A stretch of 64,000 nucleotides of DNA from Micromonosporaceae bacterium KJ-029 (GCA_005402585.1 BIFP01000022.1:186001-250000); one strand, 5' to 3'; counted from the first letter of the stretch, positions 24,875-35,215 are shown. The notes: generated by a model from the letters alone, not told the origin. Program-made: numbers and translations.

Positions 24875-24953
24875 CGCATTCCCCCTGGAATCGGATCAGC
24901 GGCGTCAGTCCAGGGTGCTACCCGGGCGCCACCCGGGCGAAACGACGCCCCGG

Positions 24954-25694
24954 TCAGTTGTCCCGGGGGCGGGAGACGGTGCTGACCAGCCGCTCCGCCA
25001 CCTCGCGCAGCGGAATCGACAGCGAGGCCGCCGCGCTGCGCAGCACGTCCAGGGCGTCCTCCGCCGGGCAGCCGCGCTGCGTCATGATCACTCCGACGGC
25101 CTGGCCGATCACGCCGTCACCGAGCAGCGAGGCGTCCCGCTCGCCGGCCAGCGCGGCCCGCCGCTGCCGGTCGCGTACCGCCGCCAGCAGCAGGCCGGCG
25201 TGCTCGGCGAGCAGCATCGCGGTCAACTGGTGGCCGGTGGTCAGCGCGTCGGACTCGCCGGCGTAGAGGTTGACCGCACCGATCACCTGGTCGTCGATGT
25301 CCACCGGGGCGGAGACCACCCCGCGTACGCCCAGCTCGCGGGCCCGGGGCGTCCAGGACGGCCAGCGCGACTCCGCGGCCAGGTCCTCCGCGCCGACCAT
25401 CTCCCGCCGCCGGATCGCGTCCATCGCCGGGGTGTCCGGGCCGTACCGCAGGTCGTCCAGCCCGCCCAGCCGGGCGTCGGAGGCGGCCACCCCGGCCGGC
25501 TCTCCGGCCCGCAGCGCGGTGAACCCGCACCAGCTCACTCCCGCCAGGGCGTCCCGGGTGGTCCGTACCAACGCGGACAGCGCCTCGTCGAAATCGTCCA
25601 GGCTGATCAGCCCGGCGGTCAGCTCCCGCAGCAGGGCCGCCGTCTCCAGTACGCCGAGGGTTTCCGTCAGTGGTGGACCGGTCTCCAGGTTCAC
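24954..25694 (-). CDS. GAF-ANTAR transcription antitermination regulator
   Basis: A 246-residue protein from a GTG start. A GAF sensor domain (about 20-165; SWCGFTALRAGEP, VVSAPVDIDDQVIGAVNLYA) is followed by an ANTAR RNA-binding domain (about 180-240; GQAVGVIMTQRGCPAEDALDVLRSAA). ANTAR proteins bind tandem hairpins in mRNA and prevent termination. No kinase is adjacent. It responds presumably to a small molecule bound by GAF. Confidence 0.9.
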   Translation of the reverse strand: MNLETGPPLTETLGVLETAALLRELTAGLISLDDFDEALSALVRTTRDALAGVSWCGFTALRAGEPAGVAASDARLGGLDDLRYGPDTPAMDAIRRREMVGAEDLAAESRWPSWTPRARELGVRGVVSAPVDIDDQVIGAVNLYAGESDALTTGHQLTAMLLAEHAGLLLAAVRDRQRRAALAGERDASLLGDGVIGQAVGVIMTQRGCPAEDALDVLRSAAASLSIPLREVAERLVSTVSRPRDN

Positions 25695-25803
25695 GCGCCC
25701 CCAGCCCCCGTACGCCTGGCCAGCGTCGTCACCTGTCTCCTCCTCGGGCTCATCGGGACCCGCGCTACTACCCGCGCCGACAACGGCCGAAACGGTGCAA
25801 ACC

Positions 25804-25853
25804 GGGGCCCCTCCCAGGGTACGGGTACCGCTGGAAGGGGCCCCCGGCTTAAC
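25804..25853. repeat. Dispersed palindromic repeat, copy 3 (divergent)
   Basis: GGGGCCCCTCCC and GGAAGGGGCCCCCGGCTTAAC arms about 20 bases apart. It shares the GGGGCCCC cores and TTAAC end with copies 1 and 2 but is more diverged. It lies 38 bases beyond the SecA2 stop. Confidence 0.6.
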
Positions 25854-25890
25854 CAGACGTCAACAGGACCGGCGCTGTTACCGGGCTCCG

Positions 25891-28185
25891 TCAGCGCGCG
25901 CCGGAGCCGGCCAACCGGCGGCCGACCGAGGCGATCAGCCGGTCCAGCTCGGAGCCGAACGGGTTGTCGTGCACCAGGTACGTCCAGGTCGCGCTCGGGC
26001 GGACCAGCTCGGCCTCGTCCGGCTCCCAGTCCTCGTCGAACTCGGTGTCGGTGAAGGTGGCGAGGGTCCGCGCCTCGATCTCCGGAACCAGGTTGGTGAA
26101 CGCCGGCACCGCGGCCCGGTGGAACTCGTCGAGCGGGTCGAGCCGGCCCAGGGCCCGCAGGTGTACGCCCTCGCGGACCTCCGACAGCTCGGCCAGGTGC
26201 TCGGCCCAGAGCCGGTCGAGGTGGTAGAGCGCGATCGACCGGGCCACCCGGGCGAGCAGGTCCTCGTCCATCTCGCCGGCCTTCTCCGGCATCTTGTCCA
26301 GCAGCATCAGCGCCGCGACGTCGCTGGTCAGCAGCCGCTCCCGGCGCTCGGCGAGCGCCTTGCGCTGCTGCTCGATGACCACGCTGTAGCGCCAGGTGTT
26401 GCGGTGGATCTCGTGGTTGACCCCCTCCGCGACCCGCTGGGCGTGCTCGACGGCGTAGTCCACCTGCGGGTCGGTGACCAGGCCGTCGGCGTTCATCCGG
26501 GGCGACGGCGGCACGGTGTCACCAGCGTGCCGGACGACGAGGTCGTCCTCCAGGCTGACGAAGAAGACCGACCCGCCCGGGTCGCCCTGCCGGCCGGCGC
26601 GCCCGCGCAGCTGGTCGTCGACCCGGCGGCTGTCGTTGCGGCCACTGCCGATCACGAACAGGCCGTCGAGACCGGCCACCCGGTCCCGGTCGGACTGGTC
26701 GCTGCCGCCGAGGCGGATGTCCACGCCCCGGCCGGCCATCTGGGTGGAGACGGTCACCGCGCCGTACGCACCGGCCTCGGCGATGATCGCCGCCTCCTCG
26801 TCGTCGTTCTTGGCGTTGAGCACCACGCACGGCACGCCCGCGGCGTTGAGCCCGGCCGCCAACTGCTCGGACTCCTTGACGTCCAGGGTGCCCACCAGCA
26901 CCGGGCGCCCGTCGGCGTGGCAGCGCTTGATCTCGTCGACCAGCGCCTCGTCCTTCTCCGCCCGGGTGGCGTAGATGCGGTCCGGCTCGTCCACCCGCAC
27001 ACACGGGGTGTTCGGCGGGATCACCGCGACCTCCAGGCCGAAGAACTCCCGCAGCTGGTCGCCGACCAGCACCGCCGTCGCGGTCATCCCGCAGACGTTC
27101 GGGTAGAGGCCGATGTACGCCTGCACCGCGATGGTGCCGAGCACCTCGCCCTCGGCCGTGGCGTCCAGGCCCTCCTTCGCCTCGACCGCGGCCTGGAGCC
27201 CGTCCGGCCAGCGGCGGCGCTGGGCGACCCGGCCCCGCATCTCGTCGATCAACTCGACCGTGCCGTCCCGGACGATGTAGTCCACGTCCCGGTGCAGCAG
27301 GGCGTGCGCGTGCAGCGCCACGTTCACCGCGGAGAGCTGCTCGACGTTGTCCTCGTCGTACAGGTCGATGCCGAGCTTGGCCTCGACGGCCGCCAGCCCG
27401 GCGGAGGTGAACGCCACGCTGCGGCCGTCCTCGGCGATCGTGTAGTGCCTGCCCTTGCGTAGCCCGCGCACCAGCGCGGCGGCGGCGTGCACCGGATCCT
27501 GCTCCCCCGCCACCGAGCCGGCGAGGACCATCGGCACCCGGGCCTCGTCGATCAGGATCGAGTCGGCCTCGTCGACGATCGCCGTGCGCAGCGGGCGCTG
27601 GACCCGGTCCTCGGTGTCGGTGACGAGCTGGTCGCGGAGGAAGTCGAAGCCGGCCTCGCTGACCGAGACGTAGGTCACGTCGCAGGCGTACGCGGCCCGC
27701 CGCTCCACCGGCGTGGACGCCTCGTTGACCCACCCGACGGTGAGCCCGAGCAGGGTGTAGACCGGCTCCATCCACTGGGCGTCCCGGCGGGCCAGGTAGT
27801 CGTTGACGGTGAGCACGTGCACCGGGCCGTTGCCCAACCGGACGTGCCCGTACGCGGCGATCGCGGCGGTCAGGGTCTTGCCCTCACCGGTGGCCATCTC
27901 GGCGACCTTGCCGGACAGCAGCGACATCGCGCCGAGCAGCTGCACGTCGTACGGCCGCTGGTCGAGGCCGCGCCGGGCGGCCTCCCGGCCGAGCGCGCAG
28001 ATGTCCTCGTAGCTCGACGCCGTGGCTGCCGCCTCGGTGAGTCCGGCGTCGTCGAGCGCCGACATCTCCTCCTCGCGGGCCTCGATGGCCGGCAGCAGCT
28101 TCTCCAGCGGGGCCAGGTCGACCGTGGTTCCCGGGCGCTGGAGGAACCGGCGGAACCTGGTCTTCAACCGTTGCGACACACCCAT
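25891..28185 (-). CDS. secA2: Accessory preprotein translocase ATPase SecA2
   Basis: A 764-residue SecA homologue, shorter than SecA1 (about 950). Walker A is MATGEGKTLTA, Walker B is VDEADSILIDEARVP, and QMAGRGVDIRLGG and GRAGRQGDPG lie in the second helicase domain. The C-terminal zinc/SecB-binding tail and linker of SecA1 are absent. It supports export of a subset of proteins through SecYEG. The ATG at 28185 (MGVSQRLKTRFRRFL) is the likely start though the ribosome binding site is weak; the frame extends to 28245. Confidence 0.9.
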   Translation of the reverse strand: MGVSQRLKTRFRRFLQRPGTTVDLAPLEKLLPAIEAREEEMSALDDAGLTEAAATASSYEDICALGREAARRGLDQRPYDVQLLGAMSLLSGKVAEMATGEGKTLTAAIAAYGHVRLGNGPVHVLTVNDYLARRDAQWMEPVYTLLGLTVGWVNEASTPVERRAAYACDVTYVSVSEAGFDFLRDQLVTDTEDRVQRPLRTAIVDEADSILIDEARVPMVLAGSVAGEQDPVHAAAALVRGLRKGRHYTIAEDGRSVAFTSAGLAAVEAKLGIDLYDEDNVEQLSAVNVALHAHALLHRDVDYIVRDGTVELIDEMRGRVAQRRRWPDGLQAAVEAKEGLDATAEGEVLGTIAVQAYIGLYPNVCGMTATAVLVGDQLREFFGLEVAVIPPNTPCVRVDEPDRIYATRAEKDEALVDEIKRCHADGRPVLVGTLDVKESEQLAAGLNAAGVPCVVLNAKNDDEEAAIIAEAGAYGAVTVSTQMAGRGVDIRLGGSDQSDRDRVAGLDGLFVIGSGRNDSRRVDDQLRGRAGRQGDPGGSVFFVSLEDDLVVRHAGDTVPPSPRMNADGLVTDPQVDYAVEHAQRVAEGVNHEIHRNTWRYSVVIEQQRKALAERRERLLTSDVAALMLLDKMPEKAGEMDEDLLARVARSIALYHLDRLWAEHLAELSEVREGVHLRALGRLDPLDEFHRAAVPAFTNLVPEIEARTLATFTDTEFDEDWEPDEAELVRPSATWTYLVHDNPFGSELDRLIASVGRRLAGSGAR

Positions 28186-28270
28186 GAGCGGCAACGGTAC
28201 GCGACCACAGACCGTTTTTGCGGCCGGGCCGCCGTGCTGTCGCAACCCGGGTTGTCGATCCGGCCGTCGA

Positions 28271-29359
28271 TCACCCCGTCAGCACCACCTGTAGCTCCTG
28301 GCGGCGCCGGGCGGCCAGCTCGGTGAAGAGGCCGGGGGCCTGTGCGAACGGCACCACCGCCGACACCAGACCGGCCTTGATCGCCGCGCCGTCGGCGCGC
28401 AGCAGCTCGACCGTCGCGGCGGACAGCCGCTCCCGGTCCCAGTTCGGCGCGAGCCCTCGGGGTACCCGGCCGATCTGCGCGCAGCGCACCGACAGCCCGT
28501 TGTGGTGGAACTCCTCGCCGAGCCGGACCGCGTCCGCGCCGGACTGGTAGAAGGCCAGGTCGATCACGGTGCCCTGGGGGCGCAGCAGGCGCAGCGCCAG
28601 GTGCAGCGCCCAGCCCTGCCCCCGGCACTGGAAGACCACGTCGGCGCCCCGGTCACCGGCGCCGTGCGCCCAGCGGGTCTTGACCAGCACAGCCGGGTCG
28701 CCGTCGCCCGGGTCGAGGGTGTCCAGCCCGAGCGCCCCGGCGACCGCCCGGCGCTGCGGGGTCGGGTCGAGCACCAGCACCGAGGCCGCCCCGTGCCGGC
28801 GGGCGAACAGCGCGGTGAGCAGACCCACCACCCCGGCACCGACCACCGCCACCCGCCGGCCGCGTACCCCGTCGCCGAGGTCACGCGCGCCGGTGCCGTA
28901 CAGGTCGGCGGCGGCGTGCAGCAGCCCGTTCGCGCAGATCGGCCCGAGGTGCGCGACGTAGACGCCGAGCAGCGGGTCGAGGTCGTCGGGCAGCGGCACG
29001 AAGCGCTGGGCGACCGGGTCGGCCACCGCGCCGGTGCGGTGGCCGTAGGTCATCGCACCGACCGCGCCGACCGGCACCGCCGCCGTATCGCTCTCCACCA
29101 CCCGGGCCACCTGCATGTAGCCCAGGTTCCGGACCGGGTACGGGGTGCTCGGCGCGCCGGGCTGGAACAGGCCGAGATCGGCGTTCCAGGTGGCGGTGAG
29201 GTACGGGTTGGTGCCCTTGACGTAGCTCAGCTCGGTACCGGCGGAGACCCCGCTGTAGAGCGTGTGGACCCGGAAACCACCGGCCGGCAGCGGCGGCGGA
29301 TCCTGTTCGACCAGCTCCACCTGGCCGGGGCCGCTGACCACCAGCACCCGGTCACGCAT
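28271..29359 (-). CDS. Medium-chain (zinc-type) alcohol dehydrogenase-like protein
   Basis: A 362-residue MDR-family oxidoreductase. The nucleotide-binding site is visible as VAVVGAGVVGLLTALFARRHGA (G-x-G-x-x-G). The N-terminal catalytic domain lacks the classical structural Cys cluster, and GTELSYVKGTNPY is characteristic of a subfamily found near sugar or polyketide-tailoring genes. Its ATG overlaps the end of the Gfo/Idh gene by 8 bases, so the two are coupled. Together they may oxidise and reduce the same sugar-like substrate. Confidence 0.85.
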   Translation of the reverse strand: MRDRVLVVSGPGQVELVEQDPPPLPAGGFRVHTLYSGVSAGTELSYVKGTNPYLTATWNADLGLFQPGAPSTPYPVRNLGYMQVARVVESDTAAVPVGAVGAMTYGHRTGAVADPVAQRFVPLPDDLDPLLGVYVAHLGPICANGLLHAAADLYGTGARDLGDGVRGRRVAVVGAGVVGLLTALFARRHGAASVLVLDPTPQRRAVAGALGLDTLDPGDGDPAVLVKTRWAHGAGDRGADVVFQCRGQGWALHLALRLLRPQGTVIDLAFYQSGADAVRLGEEFHHNGLSVRCAQIGRVPRGLAPNWDRERLSAATVELLRADGAAIKAGLVSAVVPFAQAPGLFTELAARRRQELQVVLTG

Positions 29360-30428
29360 CGGCGGCCACCTCGACGGCCGGAGCCGTGACACCGGCGGCC
29401 CCGGCGGTATCGAACGCACCGGGAGTACCAGCGGCACCGGCCGCACCAGCCGGCCCGGCGGCCCCGGCGGGCAGGCGGACACCGTGGCCGGTACGGGCGG
29501 ACTCGGCCACCGCCAGGGCGAGCCGGTGCGTGCGGAGCGCCTCGGCGTACGGCACCCGCACGTCGTCGCCGAGGCCACGGACCGCGTCGACGAACGCCCG
29601 GTCGACGGCCACCCGGGCGCCGTCCGGGTCGGCGTCGAACCGCCGCGGCCCGTCGGCGTCGCACACCACCAGGGCGTCCTCGGTGAGGCTCAGCGCCACC
29701 CCGTCGGCCAGGATCTCCACCCCGGCCCGGTGCTTCCAGCCGAGGACGCAGGCGGCGCTGAGGGTGCCCACGGCGCCACCGGCGAACCGCAGTGTGGCCG
29801 CGGTGACCGAGTCGACGTCGGCGCCGTCGACCGGCGGCGGGTTGCCGTCGCCGTACCCGGTCACCTCGGTCACCTCGCCGGCCAGCAGGCGGATCAGGTC
29901 CAGCACGTGCGCGGCCTGCTCGACCACCGGCCCACCGGAACGTTCCCGTCGGGCCCACCAGTCCACCGGCGGGACCCGGTCCAGCCAGGCGCCGGTGACC
30001 AGGCGTACCGCCCGGCCGGCGAGAAGTTCGCGGGCCTGCGCCACCACGTGCAGGTAGCGCCAGTGGTGGCCGACGGCGGTGAGCAGTCCCCGGTCGGCCA
30101 CCAGGCCGGCGATCCGCTCGGCGGTGGGCAGGTCCACGGCCACCGGTTTCTCGACGAACATCGGCACCCCGGCGTCGACGATCGCCTCCTCGATCGGGCC
30201 GTGGGCGAACGGCGGCACGCAGACGTACACCGCGTCCGGGCCGGCCGCGAGCAGCTGCTCGACGGCTGCGAAGGGCCGGGCTCCGTACACCGCCGCCAGG
30301 TCCGCCGCGGCCCCGGAGGTCACGTCGACCACACCGATCAGCTCGACGTCGTCGAACCCGTCCAGCACCCGGGCGTGGCGTCGGGCCACCCCTCCGGCAC
30401 CCACCAGTCCCACCCGGCACAGCCGCAT
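29352..30428 (-). CDS. Gfo/Idh/MocA-family oxidoreductase
   Basis: A 358-residue NAD(P)-dependent dehydrogenase. The Rossmann fingerprint VGLVGAGGVARRHARVL is near the N terminus, and MFVEKPVAVDLPTAERI holds the conserved E-K-P. HHWRYLH (about 135) and QAAHVLDLIRLL form the substrate site. The last about 40 residues are Ala/Gly/Pro-rich. First gene of a two-gene unit with the MDR dehydrogenase, divergent from the glycosyltransferase pair at 30618. Confidence 0.88.
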   Translation of the reverse strand: MRLCRVGLVGAGGVARRHARVLDGFDDVELIGVVDVTSGAAADLAAVYGARPFAAVEQLLAAGPDAVYVCVPPFAHGPIEEAIVDAGVPMFVEKPVAVDLPTAERIAGLVADRGLLTAVGHHWRYLHVVAQARELLAGRAVRLVTGAWLDRVPPVDWWARRERSGGPVVEQAAHVLDLIRLLAGEVTEVTGYGDGNPPPVDGADVDSVTAATLRFAGGAVGTLSAACVLGWKHRAGVEILADGVALSLTEDALVVCDADGPRRFDADPDGARVAVDRAFVDAVRGLGDDVRVPYAEALRTHRLALAVAESARTGHGVRLPAGAAGPAGAAGAAGTPGAFDTAGAAGVTAPAVEVAADA

Positions 30429-30617
30429 CCCGTCCGCCCCTCCGCCCCTGCTCCTCCTCGCGCCCCGGGCGGCTCCCCCGGACACGCGCAACCAAACGTT
30501 CACCGCCCGGGAACGTGACCGGAGCACGGTCCTGATCAAGCTAGGGGAACGGATCCGGTTAGCGTGCGGGGTGCTGGGAAAGCCATCTTCCGGTCTTCCC
30601 GCGATCAGGGGGTGCCT

Positions 30618-31634
30618 GTGCCGAACACTGAATCTCTGGTCTCGCCCGTGGTCGAGGCGTGGGCCACCTATCGGACCAGCTCGGCGGCGGACTGGCCGAC
30701 GCGGCGGCTGCTGCGCGCCAAGGGGGACAACCGGGTCAGCGTGGTGCTGCCGGCACACAACGAGGAAGCCACGGTCGGGGCGATCGTGTCGACCATCCGC
30801 GAGCACCTGGTGGACCGGGTGCCGCTGGTCGACGAGCTGATCGTGGTCGACTCGCGGTCCACGGACCGTACCGCGCAGGTGGCCCGGGCTGCCGGCGCCG
30901 AGGTGGTCAGCCAGGACGCGATGACCCGCGGCCTGCCCCGGCTGACCGGCAAGGGGGACGCGCTGTGGGCCGGGCTGGCCGCGGCGGAGGGCGACGTGGT
31001 GGCGTTCGTCGACGCCGACCTGCGGGAGTTCCGCCCGCACTTCGTCACCGGCCTGCTCGGCCCGTTGCTCACCGACCCGTCGGTCGACTTCGTGAAGGGG
31101 TTCTACCACCGCCCGCTGATCGGCACGAGCGGGGTGGAGGCCGACGGCGGCGGTCGGGTGACGGAGCTGATGGCCCGGCCCATGCTGAACCTGTTCTGGC
31201 CGGAACTGGCCGGTTTCGTGCAACCCCTCGCCGGCGAGTACGCCGGCCGCCGAGACGTGCTGGCGCAGGTGCCCTTCGTCTCCGGGTACGGCGTCGAGAC
31301 CGCCATGCTGATCGACCTGCTCGAACTCGTCGGGCTGGACGCGCTGGCCCAGGTGGACCTGGGCGAGCGCAAGCACCGGCACCAGGACACCGCGGCGCTG
31401 GGTCGGATGTCCGCCCAGATCATGCTCACCGCCTGGTCCCGGTTGCAGCGGCGGGGCTGGGCCACCCCGGACGTGCTGCCCACCGCCCTGCTGACCCAGT
31501 TCCGGCGGGGCGGCTCCGACGCGCTGCCGAACCTGGACCGGGAGATCGTGGTCAGCGACGTCTCCGTCGAGGAGCGGCCACCACTGGCCGAGCTGCGGCA
31601 CCGGGTGCCCCGCCGGCGGGTGGCCGCGGTGTGA
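30618..31634 (+). CDS. gpgS: Glucosyl-3-phosphoglycerate synthase-like glycosyltransferase (GT81)
   Basis: A 338-residue GT-A enzyme similar to mycobacterial GpgS. NRVSVVLPAHNEEATVG is the nucleotide-sugar site, FVDADLREF the DxD metal site, and ERKHRHQDTAALG lies near the acceptor loop. The family transfers glucose to 3-phosphoglycerate, first step of methylglucose polysaccharide synthesis. GTG 30618 has AGGGGG six bases upstream; GTG 30612 is the alternative. A GT4 gene follows 72 bases on. Enzyme assignment is good; the pathway here is inferred. Confidence 0.85.
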   Translation: MPNTESLVSPVVEAWATYRTSSAADWPTRRLLRAKGDNRVSVVLPAHNEEATVGAIVSTIREHLVDRVPLVDELIVVDSRSTDRTAQVARAAGAEVVSQDAMTRGLPRLTGKGDALWAGLAAAEGDVVAFVDADLREFRPHFVTGLLGPLLTDPSVDFVKGFYHRPLIGTSGVEADGGGRVTELMARPMLNLFWPELAGFVQPLAGEYAGRRDVLAQVPFVSGYGVETAMLIDLLELVGLDALAQVDLGERKHRHQDTAALGRMSAQIMLTAWSRLQRRGWATPDVLPTALLTQFRRGGSDALPNLDREIVVSDVSVEERPPLAELRHRVPRRRVAAV

Positions 31635-31640
31635 CCGGCG

Positions 31641-31664
31641 GGCCGCCGGAAGTATCCGGCGGCC
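31641..31664. terminator. Hairpin between GpgS and GT4 genes
   Basis: A perfect 9-bp stem GGCCGCCGG / CCGGCGGCC with loop AAGTAT, right after the gpgS stop. It could attenuate or terminate transcription before the GT4 gene. Confidence 0.4.
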
Positions 31665-31706
31665 GGGTACGCGGGCCGCTCGCCGGCCCGTCGAGGGGAG
31701 GGCGCT

Positions 31707-32864
31707 ATGGGTCTGACCGTCCTGATGAACGCCGGTCCGTGGCTGTCGGTACCGCCACCCGGTTACGGCGGGATCGAGAACGTGGTCGCCACCCTGGTGC
31801 CCGAGCTGCGGCGCCTCGGTGTCCGGGTGGTCCTCGCCTCGGTGGGCAGCAGCACCCTGCCGGTGGACGAGCGGATCTCGGTCTTCGCCGACGGCCAGTT
31901 CCCCGCCCTGCAACGGCCGTACAACCAGGTCTGCGGCATCTCTGCGGCGCACCTGGCCGGTGTGGTCCGCGAGCTGCAGGCCCGCGACGACGTCGACCTG
32001 GTGCACGACCACGTGGAGGCGGTCGGCCTGGCCACCCTCGCCGCCATGGGCCCGGACGCGCCGCCGGTGCTGCACACCCTGCACTGGGACCTGGCCAAGC
32101 ATCCGGAGCTCTACGGCGGCCTCGACGGCGGGGACCGGGTCCGGGTCAACGGGGTCTCGGCCGCGCAGCTGGCCCGGGCGCCGAGGACGCTGCGGGAGCA
32201 CTCGGTCGGGCACGTACACCTGGCCACGCCGCTGGCGACCGACGCGCACCGGCGGCCCCGGACGACCAAGGGTGAGTACGTGCTCGTGCTGGGCCGGATC
32301 ACCCCCGGCAAGGGGCAGGACGTGGCGGCCCGGCTGGCCCACTCGGTCGGGTTCCCGCTCGTGCTGGCCGGACCGGTCGGCCCGTACCACCGGCCCGAGG
32401 ATCTCGCGGCGGCCGGCGCCGACGCGCGGCTCAACCCCGACGTGCGGTACTTCCACGACGAGGTGGCCCGGCATGTCGACGGCGACCGGGTGCGCTGGGT
32501 CGGCACGGTCGCCGGCCGGGACCGCGACGAGTTGCTGGCCGGGGCCCGGGCCACGCTGTTCCCGCTGCGCTGGGAGGAACCCGGCGGCACCGCGGTGGTC
32601 GAGTCCCTGGCCCTGGGTACGCCGGTGGTGGCGGTCGCCCGGGGCTGCCTGCCCGAGCTGGTCGAGCACGGCCGCACCGGGCTGCTCACCGACGACGAGG
32701 CGGAACTCGCCGACCTGGTGCTCGCCGCCGACCTGGTGGAGCCGGACGAGTGCCGCCGGGAGGCCGCCGACCGGTTCACCCCGGCCGTGATGGCCCGGCG
32801 CTACGTCGCCCTCTACGACCAGCTCCACCGCCGTACCGGCGCACCCACCCTCCAGGCCGCGTGA
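31707..32864 (+). CDS. GT4-family glycosyltransferase
   Basis: A 385-residue GT-B enzyme. The N-terminal acceptor domain has PPPGYGGIENVVATLVPEL and LVHDHVEA; the C-terminal domain has VLVLGRITPGKGQ and the EPGGTAVVESLALGTPVVA signature with the catalytic Glu of retaining GT4 enzymes. The ATG follows GAGGGGAGG. It lies downstream of the GpgS-like gene on the same strand and may act on the same glycan. Acceptor unknown. Confidence 0.88.
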   Translation: MGLTVLMNAGPWLSVPPPGYGGIENVVATLVPELRRLGVRVVLASVGSSTLPVDERISVFADGQFPALQRPYNQVCGISAAHLAGVVRELQARDDVDLVHDHVEAVGLATLAAMGPDAPPVLHTLHWDLAKHPELYGGLDGGDRVRVNGVSAAQLARAPRTLREHSVGHVHLATPLATDAHRRPRTTKGEYVLVLGRITPGKGQDVAARLAHSVGFPLVLAGPVGPYHRPEDLAAAGADARLNPDVRYFHDEVARHVDGDRVRWVGTVAGRDRDELLAGARATLFPLRWEEPGGTAVVESLALGTPVVAVARGCLPELVEHGRTGLLTDDEAELADLVLAADLVEPDECRREAADRFTPAVMARRYVALYDQLHRRTGAPTLQAA

Positions 32865-33115
32865 CCTGCTGGCCCGGCCGTCGGGGTCGCGCCGGTCCCA
32901 CCCCGAGGAGGCCGCGCAGCCCGGAGAGCACGCCGTCCGCCTGCTGCTCGTACACGAACGGGCCGAGCGCTGGGGCAGCGCACCGGCGGGCGACGGAAAG
33001 GCCGTCTGGGCAACGCTACCGGTGAATCGACCGAAATTCCCCTTGTCGCCTGGTTACATGGTCGGCGGGGCGGGTAGCGACGTCCGTCCTATCCGTCGTC
33101 AGCGGGGTGAGACTC

Positions 33116-35116
33116 ATGCCCAAGCGGGTAACCACCGAACCCGGACAGGACCGGGGGCCGGCCATCCTGGCGCCGGCCCGGTTCGGCGGCTTCCCCGGCC
33201 AGGTACGCAAGCCGGTCCGCGGCGGAATCCTGGTCAAGTTCCTGGCCACCACCGATCACAAGCAGATCGGCCTGCTCTACCTGATGACCTCGTTCGGCTT
33301 CTTCCTGGTGGCCGGGATCCAGGCGATGCTGATGCGGGCCGAACTGGCCCGGCCCGGCCTGCAGTTCCTCTCGCCGGAGCAGTACAACCAGCTGTTCACC
33401 TCGCACGGCGTGGTGATGCTGCTGCTGTTCGCCACGCCCGCGGCGTTCGGGTTCGGCAACTACATCGTGCCGATCCAGATCGGCGCGCCGGACGTGTCGT
33501 TCCCCCGGCTGAACGCCCTGGCGTACTGGCTCTACCTGTTCGGCGGGCTGATGGTGATCGGCGGGTTCCTGACCCCCGGAGGTTCGGCGGACTTCGGCTG
33601 GACCGCGTACACGCCGCTGAGCACCTACGAGCACTCCCCCGGCCCCGGGCCGAACATGTGGGTGATCGGTCTGGTGATATCGGGCCTGGGCACCATCCTC
33701 GGCGCGGTCAACCTGATCACCACGATCCTGACCCTGCGGGCGCCGGGCATGACCATGTTCCGGATGCCGATCTTCACCTGGAACATGCTCTTCACCAGCG
33801 TGCTGGTGATCCTGGTCTTCCCGCTGCTGGCCGCCGCGCTGCTCGCGCTGACCGCCGACCGGGTGCTCGACGCGCACGTGTTCCGGCCGGAGACCGGCGG
33901 GACGATGCTCTGGCAGCACCTGTTCTGGTTCTTCGGCCACCCCGAGGTGTACATCATCGCGCTGCCGTTCTTCGGCATCATCACCGAGATCATCCCGGTC
34001 TTCGCCCGTAAGCCGATCTTCGGTTACACCGGTCTGGTGCTGGCCACCATCGCGATCACCGTGCTGTCGATGACGGTGTGGGCGCACCACATGTTCGCCA
34101 CCGGCCAAGTGCTGCTGCCGTTCTTCAGCATCCTCAGTTATCTGATCGCGGTGCCCACCGGGGTGAAGTTCTTCAACTGGATCGGCACGATGTGGAAGGG
34201 GCAGCTCACCTTCGAGACGCCGATGCTGTTCGCCATCGGCTTCCTGGTGACCTTCCTGCTCGGTGGGCTCACCGGCGTGCTGCTGGCCAGCCCGCCGGCC
34301 GACTTCCACACCACCGACACCTACTTCGCGGTGGCGCACTTCCACTACGTCCTGTTCGGCACGGTAGTGTTCGCGCTCTTCGGCGGCTTCTACTTCTGGT
34401 GGCCGAAGATGACCGGCCGCCTGCTCGACGAGCGGCTCGGCAAGCTGCACTTCTGGACCATGTTCCTCGGCTTCCACGGCACCTTCCTGGTGCAGCACTG
34501 GGTGGGCAACGAGGGCTTCCCCCGGCGGTACGTCGACTACCTGCCCACCGACGGCTTCACCACGCTGAACACGATCTCCAGCGTCTCCTCGTTCGTGCTC
34601 GGCGCGTCCACCCTCTTCTTCATCTGGAACGCCTGGAAGTCCTGGCGGTACGGCGCGATCATCACCGTGGACGACCCGTGGGGCTTCGGCAACTCTCTGG
34701 AATGGGCCACCACGTGCCCGCCGCCGCTGCGCAACTTCGACCGGATGCCCAGAATCCGGTCCGAGCGCCCGGCCTTCGACGCCAAGTACGGCGAACTCGT
34801 CGCCAACCTGGGCCGGGACCTTCCACAGCGGACCACCAAGCCGCCGCAGGAACTCCGCGAGGAACTCCACCGCGAGCCGCACCCGCCCGAGTCGCCCGCC
34901 GCCGAGGGCGCGCACGGGGCCCGGGAGGCGGTCGCGTACCAACCCGCACCGCAGTCCGGCGCCCGGCCAGTGGAGGTGCCGGAGCCGGAGGAGATCCGCC
35001 GGCCGAGCTTCGAGCAGACCGACGCACCGGAGGAGATCCCGGTGGAGCCCGAACGCGAGCAGCCCACCGAGCGGTGGCGGCATCCGCGCGGGCACCACGA
35101 CTCCCCGGAGGAGTGA
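33116..35116 (+). CDS. ctaD: Cytochrome c oxidase subunit I (aa3 type)
   Basis: A 666-residue polytopic membrane protein with 12 predicted helices in the first about 550 residues. Heme and copper ligands are visible: SHGVVML (low-spin heme His), [13 protein letters not shown] (CuB His and cross-linked Tyr), WAHHMFATG (CuB His pair) and [10 protein letters not shown] (heme ligands). It is the catalytic subunit of the terminal oxidase. ATG 33116 has GGGGTGAG upstream; GTG 33107 is the alternative. The C-terminal about 105 residues are a Pro/Glu/Arg-rich extension beyond the usual end. Other oxidase subunits are not adjacent. Confidence 0.95.
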   Translation: MPKRVTTEPGQDRGPAILAPARFGGFPGQVRKPVRGGILVKFLATTDHKQIGLLYLMTSFGFFLVAGIQAMLMRAELARPGLQFLSPEQYNQLFTSHGVVMLLLFATPAAFGFGNYIVPIQIGAPDVSFPRLNALAYWLYLFGGLMVIGGFLTPGGSADFGWTAYTPLSTYEHSPGPGPNMWVIGLVISGLGTILGAVNLITTILTLRAPGMTMFRMPIFTWNMLFTSVLVILVFPLLAAALLALTADRVLDAHVFRPETGGTMLWQHLFWFFGHPEVYIIALPFFGIITEIIPVFARKPIFGYTGLVLATIAITVLSMTVWAHHMFATGQVLLPFFSILSYLIAVPTGVKFFNWIGTMWKGQLTFETPMLFAIGFLVTFLLGGLTGVLLASPPADFHTTDTYFAVAHFHYVLFGTVVFALFGGFYFWWPKMTGRLLDERLGKLHFWTMFLGFHGTFLVQHWVGNEGFPRRYVDYLPTDGFTTLNTISSVSSFVLGASTLFFIWNAWKSWRYGAIITVDDPWGFGNSLEWATTCPPPLRNFDRMPRIRSERPAFDAKYGELVANLGRDLPQRTTKPPQELREELHREPHPPESPAAEGAHGAREAVAYQPAPQSGARPVEVPEPEEIRRPSFEQTDAPEEIPVEPEREQPTERWRHPRGHHDSPEE

Positions 35117-35131
35117 ACCGGGGGCGTACGG

Positions 35132-35160
35132 GTGGGGCGGCACCGCCGGTGCCGCCCCAC
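35132..35160. terminator. Bidirectional terminator between ctaD and sigma factor gene
   Basis: A perfect 13-bp stem GTGGGGCGGCACC / GGTGCCGCCCCAC with a 3-base loop, in the 99-base gap between convergent genes. Confidence 0.75.
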
Positions 35161-35215
35161 ATCGCCCGTGCCCGCCCGCCCCGGACGGTGACGCCGCCGC
35201 GACTCAGCGGACCCG

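Noticed and set aside
29352..32828. Very long minus-strand ORF of 1158 residues
   Set aside because: The N-terminal two thirds are the shadow of the glycosyltransferase genes; the real gene is 29352-30428.
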